NCBI GenBank assembly: GCA_022496185.1
Contig: WTXG01000004.1
Coordinates: 372,001 to 436,000 of the forward strand
Direction: 5' to 3'
DNA: 64,000 nt
From: Multifurca ochricompacta
Lineage: Eukaryota > Basidiomycota > Agaricomycetes > Russulales > Russulaceae
This document shows positions 11,382 through 24,545 of this stretch, piece after piece. How positions within the stretch are numbered: position 1 is the first letter of the stretch; every line of letters begins with the position of its first letter. The notes beneath the pieces were generated by a model. It saw only the letters and a list, made by a program, of their open reading frames with translations. It was not told where the DNA came from and did no database searches. A program made the position numbers and the translations under genes.

Positions 11382-14300
11382 ATGGATATCTCTAAACCCA
11401 TCGCGTTTGCTGAACATTTGCAACTTTCCAGTTTGGGTGTTCAACCGGCATCAATTTCGTTCCAGGTTCGTGCCCAATCTATCCTTCCTCTTGGTCCCCA
11501 TTTGCTTACCTGGTTATTTCGTGACGCAGACTTTGACACTTGAGTCTGACCACTTCATTTGCGTGCGTGAGAAGGTCAATGAACAGAATCAAGTTGTCAT
11601 TATCGACCTCTCAAATGCCAACGATGTTCTCCGGCGGCCAATTGGTGCCGATTCCGCCATCATGCATCCCACCAAGAAGATTCTGGCATTGAAGTGCAAG
11701 TTTATGATTATCTTAGAAATTCGACCAAAGCTAATGTCTACAATAGCTAACAGGACTCTCCAGATTTTTAACATCGACACCAAGCAAAAAGTCAAGGCAC
11801 ACGAGAATAATGAAAATGTCGTCTTCTGGAAGTGGATCTCTGAGTCGACAATTGGCATCGTTACAGATACCTCAGTGTATCATTGGGGCACAACGGATGC
11901 AACCTCCCCCCCACAGAAGGTCTTTGACAGACACGCGACTCTTGCCGGCAGCCAAATCATCAATTACCGCATTTCCGCAGACGAAAAATGGATGGTTTTA
12001 ATCGGTATCTCCGGAAACGCGGCAAATCCATCCGCCTTCAAAGTCAAAGGGGCGATGCAGCTTTACAGTCGTGAGCGTGGTGTCTCACAACCCATCGAGG
12101 GTCATGCTGCAGCATTCGCGGAGGTCAAGCTTGACGGAAATCAGCACGTCACGAAGCTGTTTACATTTGCTGTACGGACAGGCAATGGTGCCAAGGTGCG
12201 CGGTAATTGCCACGCACTTCTTATTTACAACGGACCTGTACCCTTGTCAGCTCCATGTCGTAGAGATCGACCACCAAGCTCCTGACCCCCCATTCACGAA
12301 GAAAGCTGTTGACGTTTACTTCCCTCCAGAGGCCACAAACGACTTTCCTGTCGCCATGCAGGTGTCCAAGAAGCACGGGATTGTCTACCTCGCGACGAAG
12401 TACGGCTTCATTCACCTATACGATCTCGAATCTGGTGCTTGCATTTATATGAACCGTATATCTGGTGAGACCATTTTTGTGACCACCGAGCACGAGGCGA
12501 CAAACGGAATCCTATGTATCAATCGGAAGGGTCAGGTACTTGGCGTTAGTGTGGACGAACAGACCTTGGTACCATATATTTTGACAACGCTGAACAACAC
12601 GGAGCTCGCATTCAAACTTGCAAGCCGCGGGAACCTACCAGGTGCGGATGACCTTTACATACAACAATATCAAGCTTTGTTCCAGAGCGGCCAATACAAC
12701 GAGGCTGCTAAGATTGCGGCTAATTCACCAAGGGTTCGTCCTTGCTGGCTTTCCTATTCCATAAGAGAATTTGCTGACGTTTGACCTATAGGGCATCCTA
12801 CGTACCGCGCAGGTCATTGAGTCATTCAAACAGGCGCCTGCGCCCCCTGGAGGTCTTTCTCCCATCCTTCAGTACTTTGGCATCCTCCTAGAAAAGGGAG
12901 AACTCAATCATCTCGAGTCCGTGGAGCTTGCGCGACCAGTCTTGCAACAGGGCAGGAAACAGCTCCTCGAAAAATGGCTCAAAGAAAACAAGGTGATTCT
13001 TTTACGGAACTTTGGTACCGCTCATTGTTTTGATCAATACTCTTGTAGCTCACTTGCAGCGAAGAACTCGGTGATATCGTGCGCCTACATGATATGACTC
13101 TAGCCCTGAGTGTGTATCTCCGTGCGAATGTGCCAAACAAGGTCATTGCATGTTTCGCCGAGACCGGGCAGACGGAAAAAATTGTGTTGTATGCGAAGAA
13201 GGTCGGATATCAACCAGACTATGTTGCCCTCCTGCAACATATTATGCGCACAAATCCCGACAAAGGCGCTGAATTTGCATCAGCGCTCGTCAATGACGAG
13301 ACTGGGCCTCTTGTCGATGTTGAGCGAGTTGGTGCTTTCTCACTTGTTACCACTGGAATTTACTGACGAAGATTTCCAGGTTGTTGACATCTTCATGTCC
13401 AAAACATGATCCAGCCTGCCACGTCGTTCTTGCTGGATGCACTTAAGGATAATAAACCGGAGCAGGGACCATTGCAAACGCGCCTTCTCGAGATGAACCT
13501 CATCCACGCACCTCAAGTAGCTGATGCAATCCTCGGCAACGAAATGTTCAGCCATTATGACCGTCCCCGCATCGCGAACTTATGCGAGAAGGCTGGGCTT
13601 CTCCAGAGGGTAAGCTTTAGCCTGTTGTGAGCTTAATTAAGTCTCACCCGTGGATCAAGGCTCTAGAACACTACGAGGATCTCGCGGATATTAAAAGAGC
13701 TATCGTTCATACGAACGTTCTTGCTCCTGATGTAGGTGATGTTTCGACTCTGTTGTTCGTCGCTAACATCCACTTTCAGTGGCTTGTCAACTATTTTAGT
13801 CGCCTCACTACGGAACAGTCGATGGCGTGCATGCACGAAATGTTACGCGTGAACATTCGCCAGAACTTACAGGTTGTGGTTCAGATAGCTACTAAATATT
13901 CCGATATCCTTGGCGCGGTCAAACTCATTGAGATGTTTGAGTCGTTCAAGAGCTTCGAGGGTAAGCTCGACGGCACTCTATGCGAATGTTGTTTACCCAC
14001 CTTCTCTAAGGTTTATACTATTATCTTGGCTCCGTCGTAAATTTGAGCGAGGATTCGGAAGTCCACTTCAAGTACATTCAAGCTGCAACACGAACCGGTC
14101 AGATTCGCGAAGTGGAACGCATCTGTCGAGAATCCAATCATTATAATCCCGAGAAGGTCAAGAATTTCTTGAAGGAAGCCAAGCTTGCGGATCAACTTCC
14201 CCTCATCATCGTTTGCGACCGCTTCGACTTCGTGCACGACCTTGTTCTGTACCTGTATCAGAACGGCCTCACGAAGTTCATTGAGGTGTACGTGCAGCGC

Positions 14301-17300
14301 GTGAATTCTGTGCGCACTCCCCAGGTCATCGGCGGTTTGTTGGATGTCGACTGCGACGAGGCGACAATCAAGAGTCTGCTTGTGTCTGTGACTGGCAACT
14401 TCCCCATTGATGAATTAGTGAACGAGGTTGAGCAGCGCAACCGTCTGAAGCTCATCTTGCCATGGTTGGACACACGGGTGCAAGCAGGCAGCCAAGACCC
14501 TGCCGTCTACAACGCAATTGCAAAAATCTCTATCGACAGTAACAGTAACCCCGAGCAGTTCTTGAAGGATAATAACGTACGCGTATTCACTTCCACTTCC
14601 TGATGACTTCGCGCTGAACTCTACGGTTGAAGTTGTATGAACCGCTCATTGTCGGTAAATTTTGCGAGGCTCGTGACCCTTACCTTGCGTATATTGCGTA
14701 TGCCAAGGGGTTCTGCGATGAGGAGCTGATTTCGATCACAAACGAGAACTCCATGTTCAAGCAGCAGGCGCGCTATCTTGTTAAGCGTCGTGTCCCGGAA
14801 CTGTGGGCGCAAGTTCTTGTCCCAGACAACATTCATCGTCGTCAGTTAATCGACCAGGTTGGTTTCCGTTTATTAAGTCCGTCATAATGCCGACTATTTC
14901 ACAGGTGGTTGCAACTGCTGTTCCCGAGAGCACCGATCCCGACGATGTGTCTGTGACCGTCAAGGCCTTCCTCTCTGCAGACCTTCCCATTGAGCTCATT
15001 GAATTGCTCGAGAAGATTATCATTGAACCCTCACCATTCAGTGATAATCGGAATCTCCAGAACTTGCTGCTACTCACTGCTATCCGCGCCGACAAGGGCA
15101 AGGTCGTCGGCTATATCAACAAACTACAAAATTACGACGAAGGAGAAATTGCCAGAATTGCCACGGATCACGGCCTTTACGAAGAAGCATTCACGATCTA
15201 TAAGAAATACGAGCAGCACGTAAACGCTATTAACGTACTCGTGGAGTACATCGTCTCGATCGACCGCGGTCTGGACTACGCAAACAAAGTCAACAAACCG
15301 GAGGTTTGGAGTCGGTTGGCTAAGGCCCAGCTTGACGGCCTCCGGATTCGCGACTCCATTGGTACAACTCAGTTTTCGCTGTCGGTTGATTTGGGTGAAC
15401 TCACAGTGATCATGGCTAGATTCTTATATCAAGGCCGAAGATCCTTCGAACTTCGCTGAGGTTATCGAGATCGCCAATCACGCTGGTAAGAACGACGACT
15501 TGGTCCGTTTCCTTCAGATGGCGCGCAAGAGCCTCCGCGAGCCTAAGATTGACACTGAGCTCGCGTACGCCTATGCCAAAACGGACCGCCTGCATGATAT
15601 GGAAGATTTCCTCAATTTCACGAACGTCGCAGACGTCCTTGAAGTTGGAGAAAAGTGCTTCGATGATGAACTATACCAGGCAGCGAAACTCCTTTTCACA
15701 AGCATTTCAAACTGGGCTCGCCTTGCAACTACGCTTATTTATCTTGGCGAAAATCAGGCTGCCGTCGAGAGTGCACGGAAAGCTGGAAATACTCAGTGAG
15801 AAACTCTACACCCGAGCACGAATATGAAGCTCACTATCCCTCAGAGTTTGGAAGCAGGTACATGCCGCATGCTTGGAAAAATCAGAGTTTCGTCTGGTAG
15901 GCTTCGTCCTATGGAATGATAATCCTTGCTAATATGAATACATTAGGCGCAAATTTGCGGTCTCAACATCGTTGTTCATGCGGAGGAACTTCCTGCCTTA
16001 ATCCAAGGATATGAACGCCGTGGTCACTTTGAGGAGATCACCTCTCTTCTTGAAGCTGGACTCAGCCTGGAGAGAGCTCACGTCAGCGCCCTTTCCCGTA
16101 TTCCAATAAATCTCACAGCTTACTCTTAAGGATAGATGGGCATTTTCACCGAACTTTCTATCCTCTACAGCAAGTACCGCCCTGAGAAATGTGAGTTCTA
16201 TATCTAACCTGAGAAGGTGATGCAGGCTAAGCCCCACTTTACAGTGATGGAGCATTTGAAGCTCTTCGTCTCGCGTATCAACATCCCCAAAGGTATTCGT
16301 GCAGCCGAGAAGGCACATTTATGGCCTGAACTTGTCTTCCTCTACGTGAAATATGATGAATTTGTGCGTACATTGTTAGGTTAACACCGGTGTGCACTGA
16401 CAAATAGCCGCAGGATAATGCTGCTCTTGCTATGATTGAGCGTTCTGCTGATGCTTGGGATCATAACCAATTCAAGGATGTCATTGTACGTGTAGCAAAC
16501 GTAGAGATGTGCGTGCCAAAAGGCTCTCATGTCACTATATTGTTCTAATTTGATCCCCTTTTGGATCAGTTATTACAAGTCGTTGTCATTCTATTTGCAA
16601 GAACAACCGACCCTTCTTACAGACCTGCTAACGGTGCTCATTCCGCGCATCGATCACTCCCGCGTTGTGCGCATGTTCCGCCAGGTTGACCATATACCAC
16701 TTATCCGCTCATACCTGATTGCTGTGCAACATGTGAGTTCCACTTCCGTTGTGGGGGATGAACATTTACCATTCTATTAGCTCAATATCGAGGCCGTGAA
16801 CGACGCATACAACGAGCTTCTGATTGAAGAAGAGGACTTCAAAACACTTCGGGATTCTATTGACAGCTTCGATAATTTCGACAATACAAGCCTCGCCAAG
16901 CGATTGGAAAAGCATGAGCTACTTGAGTTCCGTAGACTTGCTGCGCACTTGTATAAGGTACGTTTCTCTTGATTCTTTTTTTTACCATACAGTCGGAGTC
17001 GACATTCATGGACCTCAGAAAAATGGACATTGGGAGGAGTCGATCTCTCTTAGCAAGCAGGATAAGTTGTACAAAGACGCGATGATCACAACCTCCGTTT
17101 CTGGTTCCACGGAAGTCGCCGAAGAGCTACTTTCCTACTTTGTGGATATCGGCAACAAGGAGTGCTTCGCAGCGCTGCTATATGTCTGCTTCGACCTACT
17201 GCGTTCTGATATCGTCGAGGAACTATCGTGGCAGCACGGCTTGAACGACTTTTATATGCCGTACAAAATCCAGCACCAGCGCACGCTAGTCGACAAGCTA

Positions 17301-17641
17301 GCGATGCTAGAGAAGGAAGTGCGGGAACGTTCAAAGAAAGAGAAGCAGAAGGAGGAGCAGGAAGCAGATGCCCCCATAATCAATCCAGGAGGTTTCGGCA
17401 ACCGGCTAATGTTGACACAGGGAAATGGGTGTGACAAGTTTTACTGTCTCTGCTTGTTGTGACGCTTATTCCCTTTTGTTAGCTTTGCTGGTCAAGCCCC
17501 TCCACCGACGATAAATGGCACGACCAGCCTGGGCTTCGGGGTTCCACCGGTGAGTGAAATACATTAATTCGTGCTTGTATTAGATTATCTAATCTAAAGG
17601 GGGGGGGGAATAAGCAAATGACCGGCTTTGGCGCGTTTTGA
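11382..17641 (+). CDS. CHC1: Clathrin heavy chain
   Basis: Forms the triskelion leg of clathrin coats at the plasma membrane, TGN and endosomes. The start [20 protein letters not shown] is followed by the N-terminal beta-propeller ([39 protein letters not shown] across an intron), the linker, and the repeated alpha-zigzag legs (for example [80 protein letters not shown]). The tail is charged ([17 protein letters not shown]) and ends in a Gly/Pro-rich part closing QMTGFGAF. About twenty introns are inferred, all GT-AG with compatible phases; the last holds a ten-G run at 17599-17608. Near full family length (about 1,680 residues) with no frameshift found, it is the longest intact gene here and a useful control for the indels seen elsewhere. 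Confidence 0.97.
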
Positions 17642-18190
17642 TGAACGCCTGTCTTGTGTTAGTGTTAGTATTCGTACTCGTATTTCGTATTCACAGTCGT
17701 AATATCGTGTGTCGTAGTCGTCGTAGCTCGAATTGACCCCCTTTTCACTTCACAATCTCACAATCTTACAATCTCAGGCTACTGAGGCCGGGGAGGGGGG
17801 GGAGGGGACTTATCAATTCTTGGCTAGTTGGTTTAAATTGACGCCAAGATGGTGACCACGACCGGCAGCTCTTCGCCCCTGCCATCTCTTACGGGTTAAA
17901 ACTCCAGCCTTGATCAAATGGAATGGACGCGAACCATTCTACAACTACGATTATCATACCGCAGGCAGCGTATTTGAAGCTGTTTTTCACAACGCACTCA
18001 TTAGCACCATTAAACTCGACCGAGTGAAATACCTAATTAAGCAGAATGCGTTTGAGATGACGAGAGTAATACCTACAAAGATCAGTACAGGGTTGCAGAG
18101 TCCGAGAACGTGTGCGTAAGTACATACTAGAGAGCCAGAACGTAGGAAACAGCGGCAAAATAACAGAATGTAACGAATAAGGTCTAACCA
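17642..18190. other. Convergent intergenic region (3' ends of CHC1 and RHO3)
   Basis: Both flanking genes end here. It holds repeats of TCACAATCT/TTACAATCT near 17752-17778, a G-rich run near 17790-17810, and one short plus-strand open frame (17910-18119) with no recognised motif. No RNA gene was seen. Confidence 0.4.
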
Positions 18191-19389
18191 TCACATCACA
18201 ATGCAGCTCCCTGGCCCACCTCCACCACTTTGGCCTTTTGCACGCGTGGTGAGGGAAACACGAGCGACTTCATAGAACACCTCAGAGACGCCACGGTTAT
18301 GCTTCGAGCTGCACTCTGCCAGTAAAGAAACCCCAGGTTCGGGAAAGAGAAACAAAAAAAAATTAAAGGAGACTACGTACCGAGGTACCGTGAAGCACGT
18401 ATTCGCCTGGCCGTCGCGAGACCTTCCTCATACTGAACCGTCTGCATTCCATACCGGGCAAGGCGCTCTTTGGTCGAAGCATCATCACGAAGATCGCATT
18501 TGAGAGCTGATCGATCGTTTGTATATGATCAGATACGATTTAGATCCAGATAAATCATACTCACCGACAAGCACAAGCTAAGTTCATGTTACGTTAGTCA
18601 GTACATCCGAGTCAGCTCGAGAAAGGGTGGGCACACCTTCACGCCTGGACAATACTCTAAAATCTCATCAAGCCACTGGAAGAAATTCGAGTGAGCGACT
18701 ATCACCGTATGCACGGGTGAGAAATGCACCTTTGTTTCTACGTTTTCTAGTGATGTTGGATTGTCGACCTGTCAAGTGAATGGTCACAAAGACGGTAGAG
18801 ACGACAAAAGCATTCGAGTTCTGGGGCTTACTGAGAAGCACATCATTACGACATGTGTCTCCGCATAACTGAGCGAGCGCAATCGATCAAATTCCTCTTG
18901 ACCTTTCGGAGGGCGGAGGAGAGAAACGGATTAGTAATGAATGACTCGCGGACTCGCGGAGACAACGCAAAGGGTGAGCCGGTTACACACCGGCAGTATC
19001 CCATAAACTTAGTTCCACAACCTGATCATCAACGTAGAGGTCATGTACATAGTTCTCAAAGACGGTGGGTTCACTAGTTAACTAGGATCAGATTGGTGGT
19101 CGTGGTGGAGAAGAAAGTGGGACGTGCTAGACTTGAGTGAAGAAACCGCGTGTGAATACGTTCAGGAGCGATGTCTTGCCTGTATTACGCGTCACATCAA
19201 GGTGTACTCCGAGAGAGTGATGGTAGTGAAAGCTGCGGACCACATGCGCCATCTCCGCAGACGACTACCTTTCGCTGTAACTGTAGATGGATTCTGTCGA
19301 TGGACTGAGATGTCAAATCGATCCGAGCAACGTACGGGTCTCCCCCTTCCGAATGATGGCTTAGCCGAAGATGAACCGCACAAGGGCAT
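18191..19389 (-). CDS. RHO3: Rho-type small GTPase Rho3
   Basis: Regulates exocytosis and actin polarity at the plasma membrane. The gene is split into short exons, so no single frame reveals it. From ATG 19387-19389: [30 protein letters not shown] then [16 protein letters not shown] (P-loop, split by an intron); [27 protein letters not shown] and [18 protein letters not shown] (switch II); [26 protein letters not shown]; a 13-nt exon encoding LVLV (18565-18577); [40 protein letters not shown]; ending GPGSCIVM. The CaaX box CIVM predicts prenylation, and Cys4 of MPLC is a candidate palmitoylation site as in Rho3 proteins. The joint before EPTVFENY is the least certain (one acceptor choice gives Q-LTS-EPTV). 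All other phases agree. Confidence 0.9.
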
Positions 19390-19572
19390 CTGTAAAATAA
19401 GATGAAGAAGGGGAGAATGAATGATGGGATGGAGCACCAGCCAGGGTCAATGTCAGTCTCGTCTCAATGAAAGCGAAAGCGCTGAAAGGCACTGCACCCC
19501 TGCCACTTTCCTTATTTGGGTATCAAGTCACATGACATACAGCTGACATTATTTTGATTACGCTATACTATT

Positions 19573-19656
19573 CTGTGTGTGAGGTGTGAGTGCGAGTGTG
19601 TGTGAGTGTGTGTGAGTGTGTGTGAGTGTTTGCGTATGCGTGTGTGTATGTGTATA
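19573..19656. repeat. GT-rich microsatellite
   Basis: Imperfect TGTGTGAG/TGTGAGTG units fill this span in the 3' intergenic region between RHO3 (start side) and the Zn2Cys6 regulator (stop side). The rest of 19390-19817 shows no gene. Confidence 0.8.
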
Positions 19657-19817
19657 AGTACAGTGCTAGTACTGACCCCCTCAGTAGTTTCTAAAGTACA
19701 AAGTACAATACTATACTTATGTCAGGTCACTAGACATGGGCACATGTATCCATAATTAAACCGTCATCTATGTCTACACGGTCAACCCTGACCCTGAGAG
19801 AAGAGATACAGTATCTA

Positions 19818-22800
19818 TCAATCAAATCCGAATTGAGCAATGAAATCTTGCCATGAGTTTTGCACGGTCGCCTCAGGCGTGTGGTTCCGAGCGCTTTGTT
19901 CCTCTGGAATTTGAGCGCTAAGATGAATCGGGGAACATAAATCTCCAACACCGGACCCGCCATAGTCAAGGACCGGGAAGTATGTCGGAAAGACAGACAT
20001 GTCGAGCGCGGTTTCAGTCAACCCGAGCGTCTGCGGAGTCTGCGGAGCCGAAGATTGTACAGAAATGGTCGGACTTGGATAAGATGCAGTTATGTCGAAG
20101 AAAGCCGATGCATCTGATAGTGGAGAGGACGTGAAAAGCATGCTGCTCGCACGGTTGGCCGAACCAACTTGTGATGGTTGCGATGTTCGAGTCGGCCCAA
20201 ATGTGCGCAAGTAGTCCAAGACCGTTGGATGTACATGTTCGTCCGAGCCTTGCTTCAATGGGAATGGAACGACCGGGTTATGTGACGTAGGTGATTGTTG
20301 GATAATAACAGGTGATGCAGAGAACGTCGGCGCCGACCTTTGGCCGACCAGGCGAGTCTTCCCGCCGAGCATAGTTAGCTCATCTTCTTCCACGAGCGAA
20401 TCGCTATCAGAAAGAGAGCCACTATGAATGATAGGGGATCCTTTCCCGTCTTTGAAGGCCCGCAAACTGGCGTGTGCCTTCTCGCGTAGCTTAACCATAA
20501 TTTCCTGTCAATGACGAACTTTGTGTCAAAGCGCCTCACGTGAACGACACGGATGTACCGTACCAAAACCTTTTCCGCCCTGAAACCCCGAGCCGCCTTA
20601 GAGAACAGCGTGCAAGCAGAATCAAGTTGCACAAGCGCCGACGGAGCCAAACTTAGGGAAGGGCAACGCGTCACAATCGAGCCTAGGATTATCTAGAGTG
20701 TATTGTAAATTGCATGAATAGCCGATCAGCGAAGAATTAGGACATACTGCGCATGAGAACATATGGGTCCAAAGGAACCACATTCTCTCCATTGGCTCCT
20801 TAAGTTGAGAATGCAGGTTCCGCATCAATGCTATTAGTGAACCCGCACTTCTATAAGCAGCGATGACGGATGTTCCATAAGGACTACCGAGAGGATCTTT
20901 GGGATGATCGCTTAATGCGCGTGCAAAGAAGCCGCGGTGCATATACAGCAAATCTGCCAAAGTCGTGAGTGAATGCAATGCAGAAAGTAGAACCAGAAGA
21001 AGGGATACTAACTCATTTCCCTGATAGCCAAAACAATGTGGCGTTGCAGCATGAGAGGGATCGACTCCGGATAAGGACCAACATTTGGCTCTGAGGAAGT
21101 GCTACCGAAGCCTGCAATCTGCAGGACTGGGGGTACCTGGTACGCGCGAAGCTTCCTATCAAGTTGCAAAATGGTGGCATATGTTGGCATCCTGGCTCCA
21201 AACACCTGGTCGTGAACGGCTGCTATGCACTCTGAAGAGAACCTGTGTTTCCACGCATTGACTAGACGAAAGTCAGCCTTTTACTCGCTATTAGAGCTGG
21301 TAAGACCAACAAGCGTCATCGACCGAAGGATCATGCGGGAAAGGCATCTTGCAATCCACATGGGCCGTTGTGAAAGCTGGGGGGCGCCCAAAGGTGAGGC
21401 ACTGTGCGCGATACACGTAAGTAGATATTTCAGCACGCAATGAACTACTTGCCTGCCATGAATCGTATACATAAAGTTCCCAGAATACCTCCCGCCTACG
21501 TTGGGTCTCAGGGGCATCCAGTTTCCAACGACCAGTGTCCCGATCTTTAGAGACAGAATGTATGCACTCAGCAGTGGCCACAGAGCACAAAAATTGTAAT
21601 GGAACTCACGAAGGCCAATCTGTAATGGTGGGAACCGGTGTCAAAACAGGGCGCAACTTGGCATTAAATGGGAAACTCACACTTTGCGCAAGCTTCACCG
21701 CCATTCCCATTATTGCCCAACGTGAACCCCCGGACGATCCGTGTCTATCTGAGAGGAACAGATAGAACGACATCAAGTACTATATAGAACGGATTGGAAA
21801 TGCATCAATACATTGCGCCAGGCGGTCGATATGACCTTTCCCAGTAAGGCAGCACACACCAATGCTTGAACCCCCCCAAGGGTCGGCTCGTCGAAGACAC
21901 TATTCTGGAAAAGTGCAGCACGGGCGAGCTGGTGATACTTCTCTGCCTCGATGTTGTATGAAGGGAGGCGAGGGTCCATGAGGCTTCCGATGGCAAGAAC
22001 CATGAACATAATGGATAATCTGTACGATAGAACCACGTTGGGGTCTTCATCCGTTAAAAGCGTCCCCTGAGATTTGAATAGTATTGAATAAACGGTGGCA
22101 TTAAATTCGGCAAGCGAAATAGGATTGTACCTGATTATGATAAAGTTATTTGTCAGAACGAATGACCCAGGTAAGCGTGGGAAAACTGACATCCAGGCGC
22201 CGTACGTGTAATACAAATCACGAAGTTCCGCGGCCTTCTCCGCCGTGGGTAAGTACCAATGCAAATTTCGGAGGCGCTCCTTCGCGATGTCAAGGGACGG
22301 CCAGCTTATTGGTGAAAGAGGGAGCGAGGCACTGAACTGCAGAATTTCGGCGGGAAGGATGTTACGGAGCTCATGAACACGGGGGTCTTCGTATGGTCCA
22401 TCCTCCATCTCGTTCTAAATGCCTAAGAGTCAGTTTTCAGAAGAGGCGAGAGGAGTTCATTCCCCAAACCTGCAGGAAATACTATTGGACCGAAAGCGTT
22501 GAACGTTAAAACAGTCAACATGCCGCATAACAAAGTGACTGCTTACCCATGAATTTGCGAACTGGCCATAGTAGTTGGTGTGACCGGAGCGGTTAATTGC
22601 TAGCGTACCAAAAGAATCGATTACGTCCGGGTTATTTTCTTCCTCTTGCTGATTGATGGTCGTTGGATTTCTCAGGGGCGCTTCGCGTTGTAGTGGCGCC
22701 TTGACGCGCAACAGTTCCTCGGATAGAAGTGGGTGAGGCTCGCTCGAATTCTGATCGTGCGCAGTTCGGAGCGCGTCCTCAAGGTCACGGACACGAGAAC

Positions 22801-23228
22801 ACAACTCGGTGATCTTCTCGTGTAATTCTTGAGTAGAGGCAAGCACGAATCTAAAACTATAATGAGAAAATGTCCCGAAGCACTGATGTAGTCAAGAACG
22901 TACCGGTTACCCTGCCCAGTGGTAAGTGAACCTGGGAACAATGGGTGAGTTGAGGTGCTTATGGGTAGCGGATTGAGTAGGTATGTTTTCACCATCAGGA
23001 CAAATGGCGCCGCAACCCCGCTTGACACAAGAACCACAAGGGATTCCTCGATCACAGCGAAGCTTCAACCTGAACGTGAAATGGTTTGGAATGAGATAGA
23101 AAAGGGAAGTATAATTAGAGAGACCTTCTGCACTCGGCACATGAAAGCCGGGTAGCACCACGTCTACGCTTCTTGGCGGGCTCGGGTGTGGGGGACGGAT
23201 CGCGCCTCTTGGAAGATGGGGAGGACAT
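19818..23228 (-). CDS. Zn2Cys6 fungal transcription factor with fungal_trans domain (paralogue of the gene at 41832)
   Basis: Nuclear DNA-binding regulator; target genes unknown. Start MSSPSSKRRDPSPTPEPAKK, then a basic stretch and the binuclear zinc cluster CAECRRLKLRCDRGIPCGSC ... GAIC (spacing CX2CX6CX5CX2CX8C), interrupted by an intron exactly as in the second copy. SLTTGQGNR and a coiled coil (TQELHEKITELCSRVRDLED) follow, then PLLSEELLRVKAPLQRE. The middle-homology region has RLSIMFMVLAIGSLMDPRLP, RREVFWELYVYDSWQ, LTFGRPPAFTTAHVDCKMPF, MHRGFFARALSDHPKDPLGS and MERMWFLWTHMFSCA. The C-terminus has DELTMLGGKTRLVGQRS, then Ser/Pro-rich sequence ending WQDFIAQFGFD. Many introns, no disruption noticed. 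Confidence 0.88.
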
Positions 23229-24545
23229 GAGGATGCAAACGGACAATAATTGGATAAGAAGGAAGCGAGGATGGGTTATAAAGGCTCATGGGTGTTGATG
23301 TGCCAACTTGCAATGGTTAGGTCTTGGAGTCGCCTCAAACATGAAAGCAAGCAAAGATGATGACCTGAACCAAGCGTTTGGCGGATATCCATCAGCGCCC
23401 GGTTGTTTGGTGTTTACATTTCGTGACCCTGAACCTCCATCGGTGTTCCCACATCCTACATAAGTAGCGCTGTCCTATTTCGGTGACCTGGATCTGATAT
23501 ACCAATCGAAACGAGTCAAGTGATGGGGAACCTTTTGACGCTGTACCAATCCTAAACTTGCGCGCGAGTAAGCCTATCCACTAGGATCACATATCGCTTA
23601 TCGTCATTTTCAAAATACCGACCATATGCCAATGTAGACGGGCGGTGCGAGTGAGCAACCAGCGTTCACGGTTTTACCCATGCTTATTGCCAATAACTCA
23701 CTGCTACCTGTGCACTGCGGGGTGAAACGAGAACGAGAGAATCGGGGGATGGTTAAGATAAAATAAAGATTAGCAGTGCGGTTCGGAAGACAACCTGCGC
23801 CGACAGGTTCACCATAACACGGTGGTGCGTACATGAGGGATAGGACGGTAGTTCTGTTGAATTTCCGTCAAAATGTAAGGAAACGATTGGTATAATGGGT
23901 AACCAAGTTATATCAAGACAAGATCTGTCCCCTAAATTTTTGGCTTTTGGTTGAGTGGTAGGATTACGCCCTAGAGCAAAGTGAGCATGGCGGGGCCGTG
24001 AAAAGAGGCCAAGCCCCGTGTTTACCGGTTGGGTTGGTGGTGGTCTGTCTGCCTGTACTCTCGGACGATTGCCGAAAGTGGAACGTTGTGGCGCACACAC
24101 AGATACACACACAAACAATAATTACAATTTCTTCATTTTTTCGCGCGCTCTCAACTACTCCTACTTGCTGCTCTGCTCTGCTGAAACAACGCCAACCCCA
24201 CTCGGTGTCCTCGCATCTACAACGCCCCCATCAGTCAAACCGAATTGTTAAGTAACTATCAGGTTCAGGTTCAGGTTCAGAGTCAGGTTCAGGTTCGAGT
24301 TAGCCTCTCTTCAAACACCAAACATATTATACTTTATGTGATGAACAAAGATGACGAGTCCGAGATGTCACACCACGACTTGTCGTTGGTTTTGCTCGTT
24401 GACGATCAATTTTTTAAACCATTCATGCTTTGTCTGATCTTTTGTTTTTGTTTTTGTTTTTTGGTGTTCCCATGCACCCTGCTACCAGTGACATCGACTG
24501 ATCACTGCTGTATCTGTTTCCAGATCTGACTCTATTCACGAAAAG
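23229..24545. promoter_or_regulatory. Divergent intergenic region between the Zn2Cys6 gene and TSR4
   Basis: No gene recognised in about 1.3 kb. Short open frames overlap on both strands without motifs. The right end is repeat-rich: a CACACA tract near 24092-24115, the GGTTCA tandem listed next, and a pyrimidine-rich TTTGTTTTTG run near 24433-24464 just before TSR4. Confidence 0.45.
24261..24299 (+). repeat. GGTTCA hexamer tandem repeat
   Basis: About six units of AGGTTC/GGTTCA, with one degenerate AGAGTC unit in the middle, some 250 bp upstream of the TSR4 start codon. Confidence 0.8.

Noticed and set aside
17583..17600. TTAGATTATCTAATCTAA palindrome as a terminator
   Set aside because: It lies inside the last clathrin intron and intrinsic hairpin terminators are not expected in nuclear fungal genes.
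11382..17641. Separate genes for the many open frames along the clathrin region
   Set aside because: All join through GT-AG introns with matching phases into one clathrin heavy chain.
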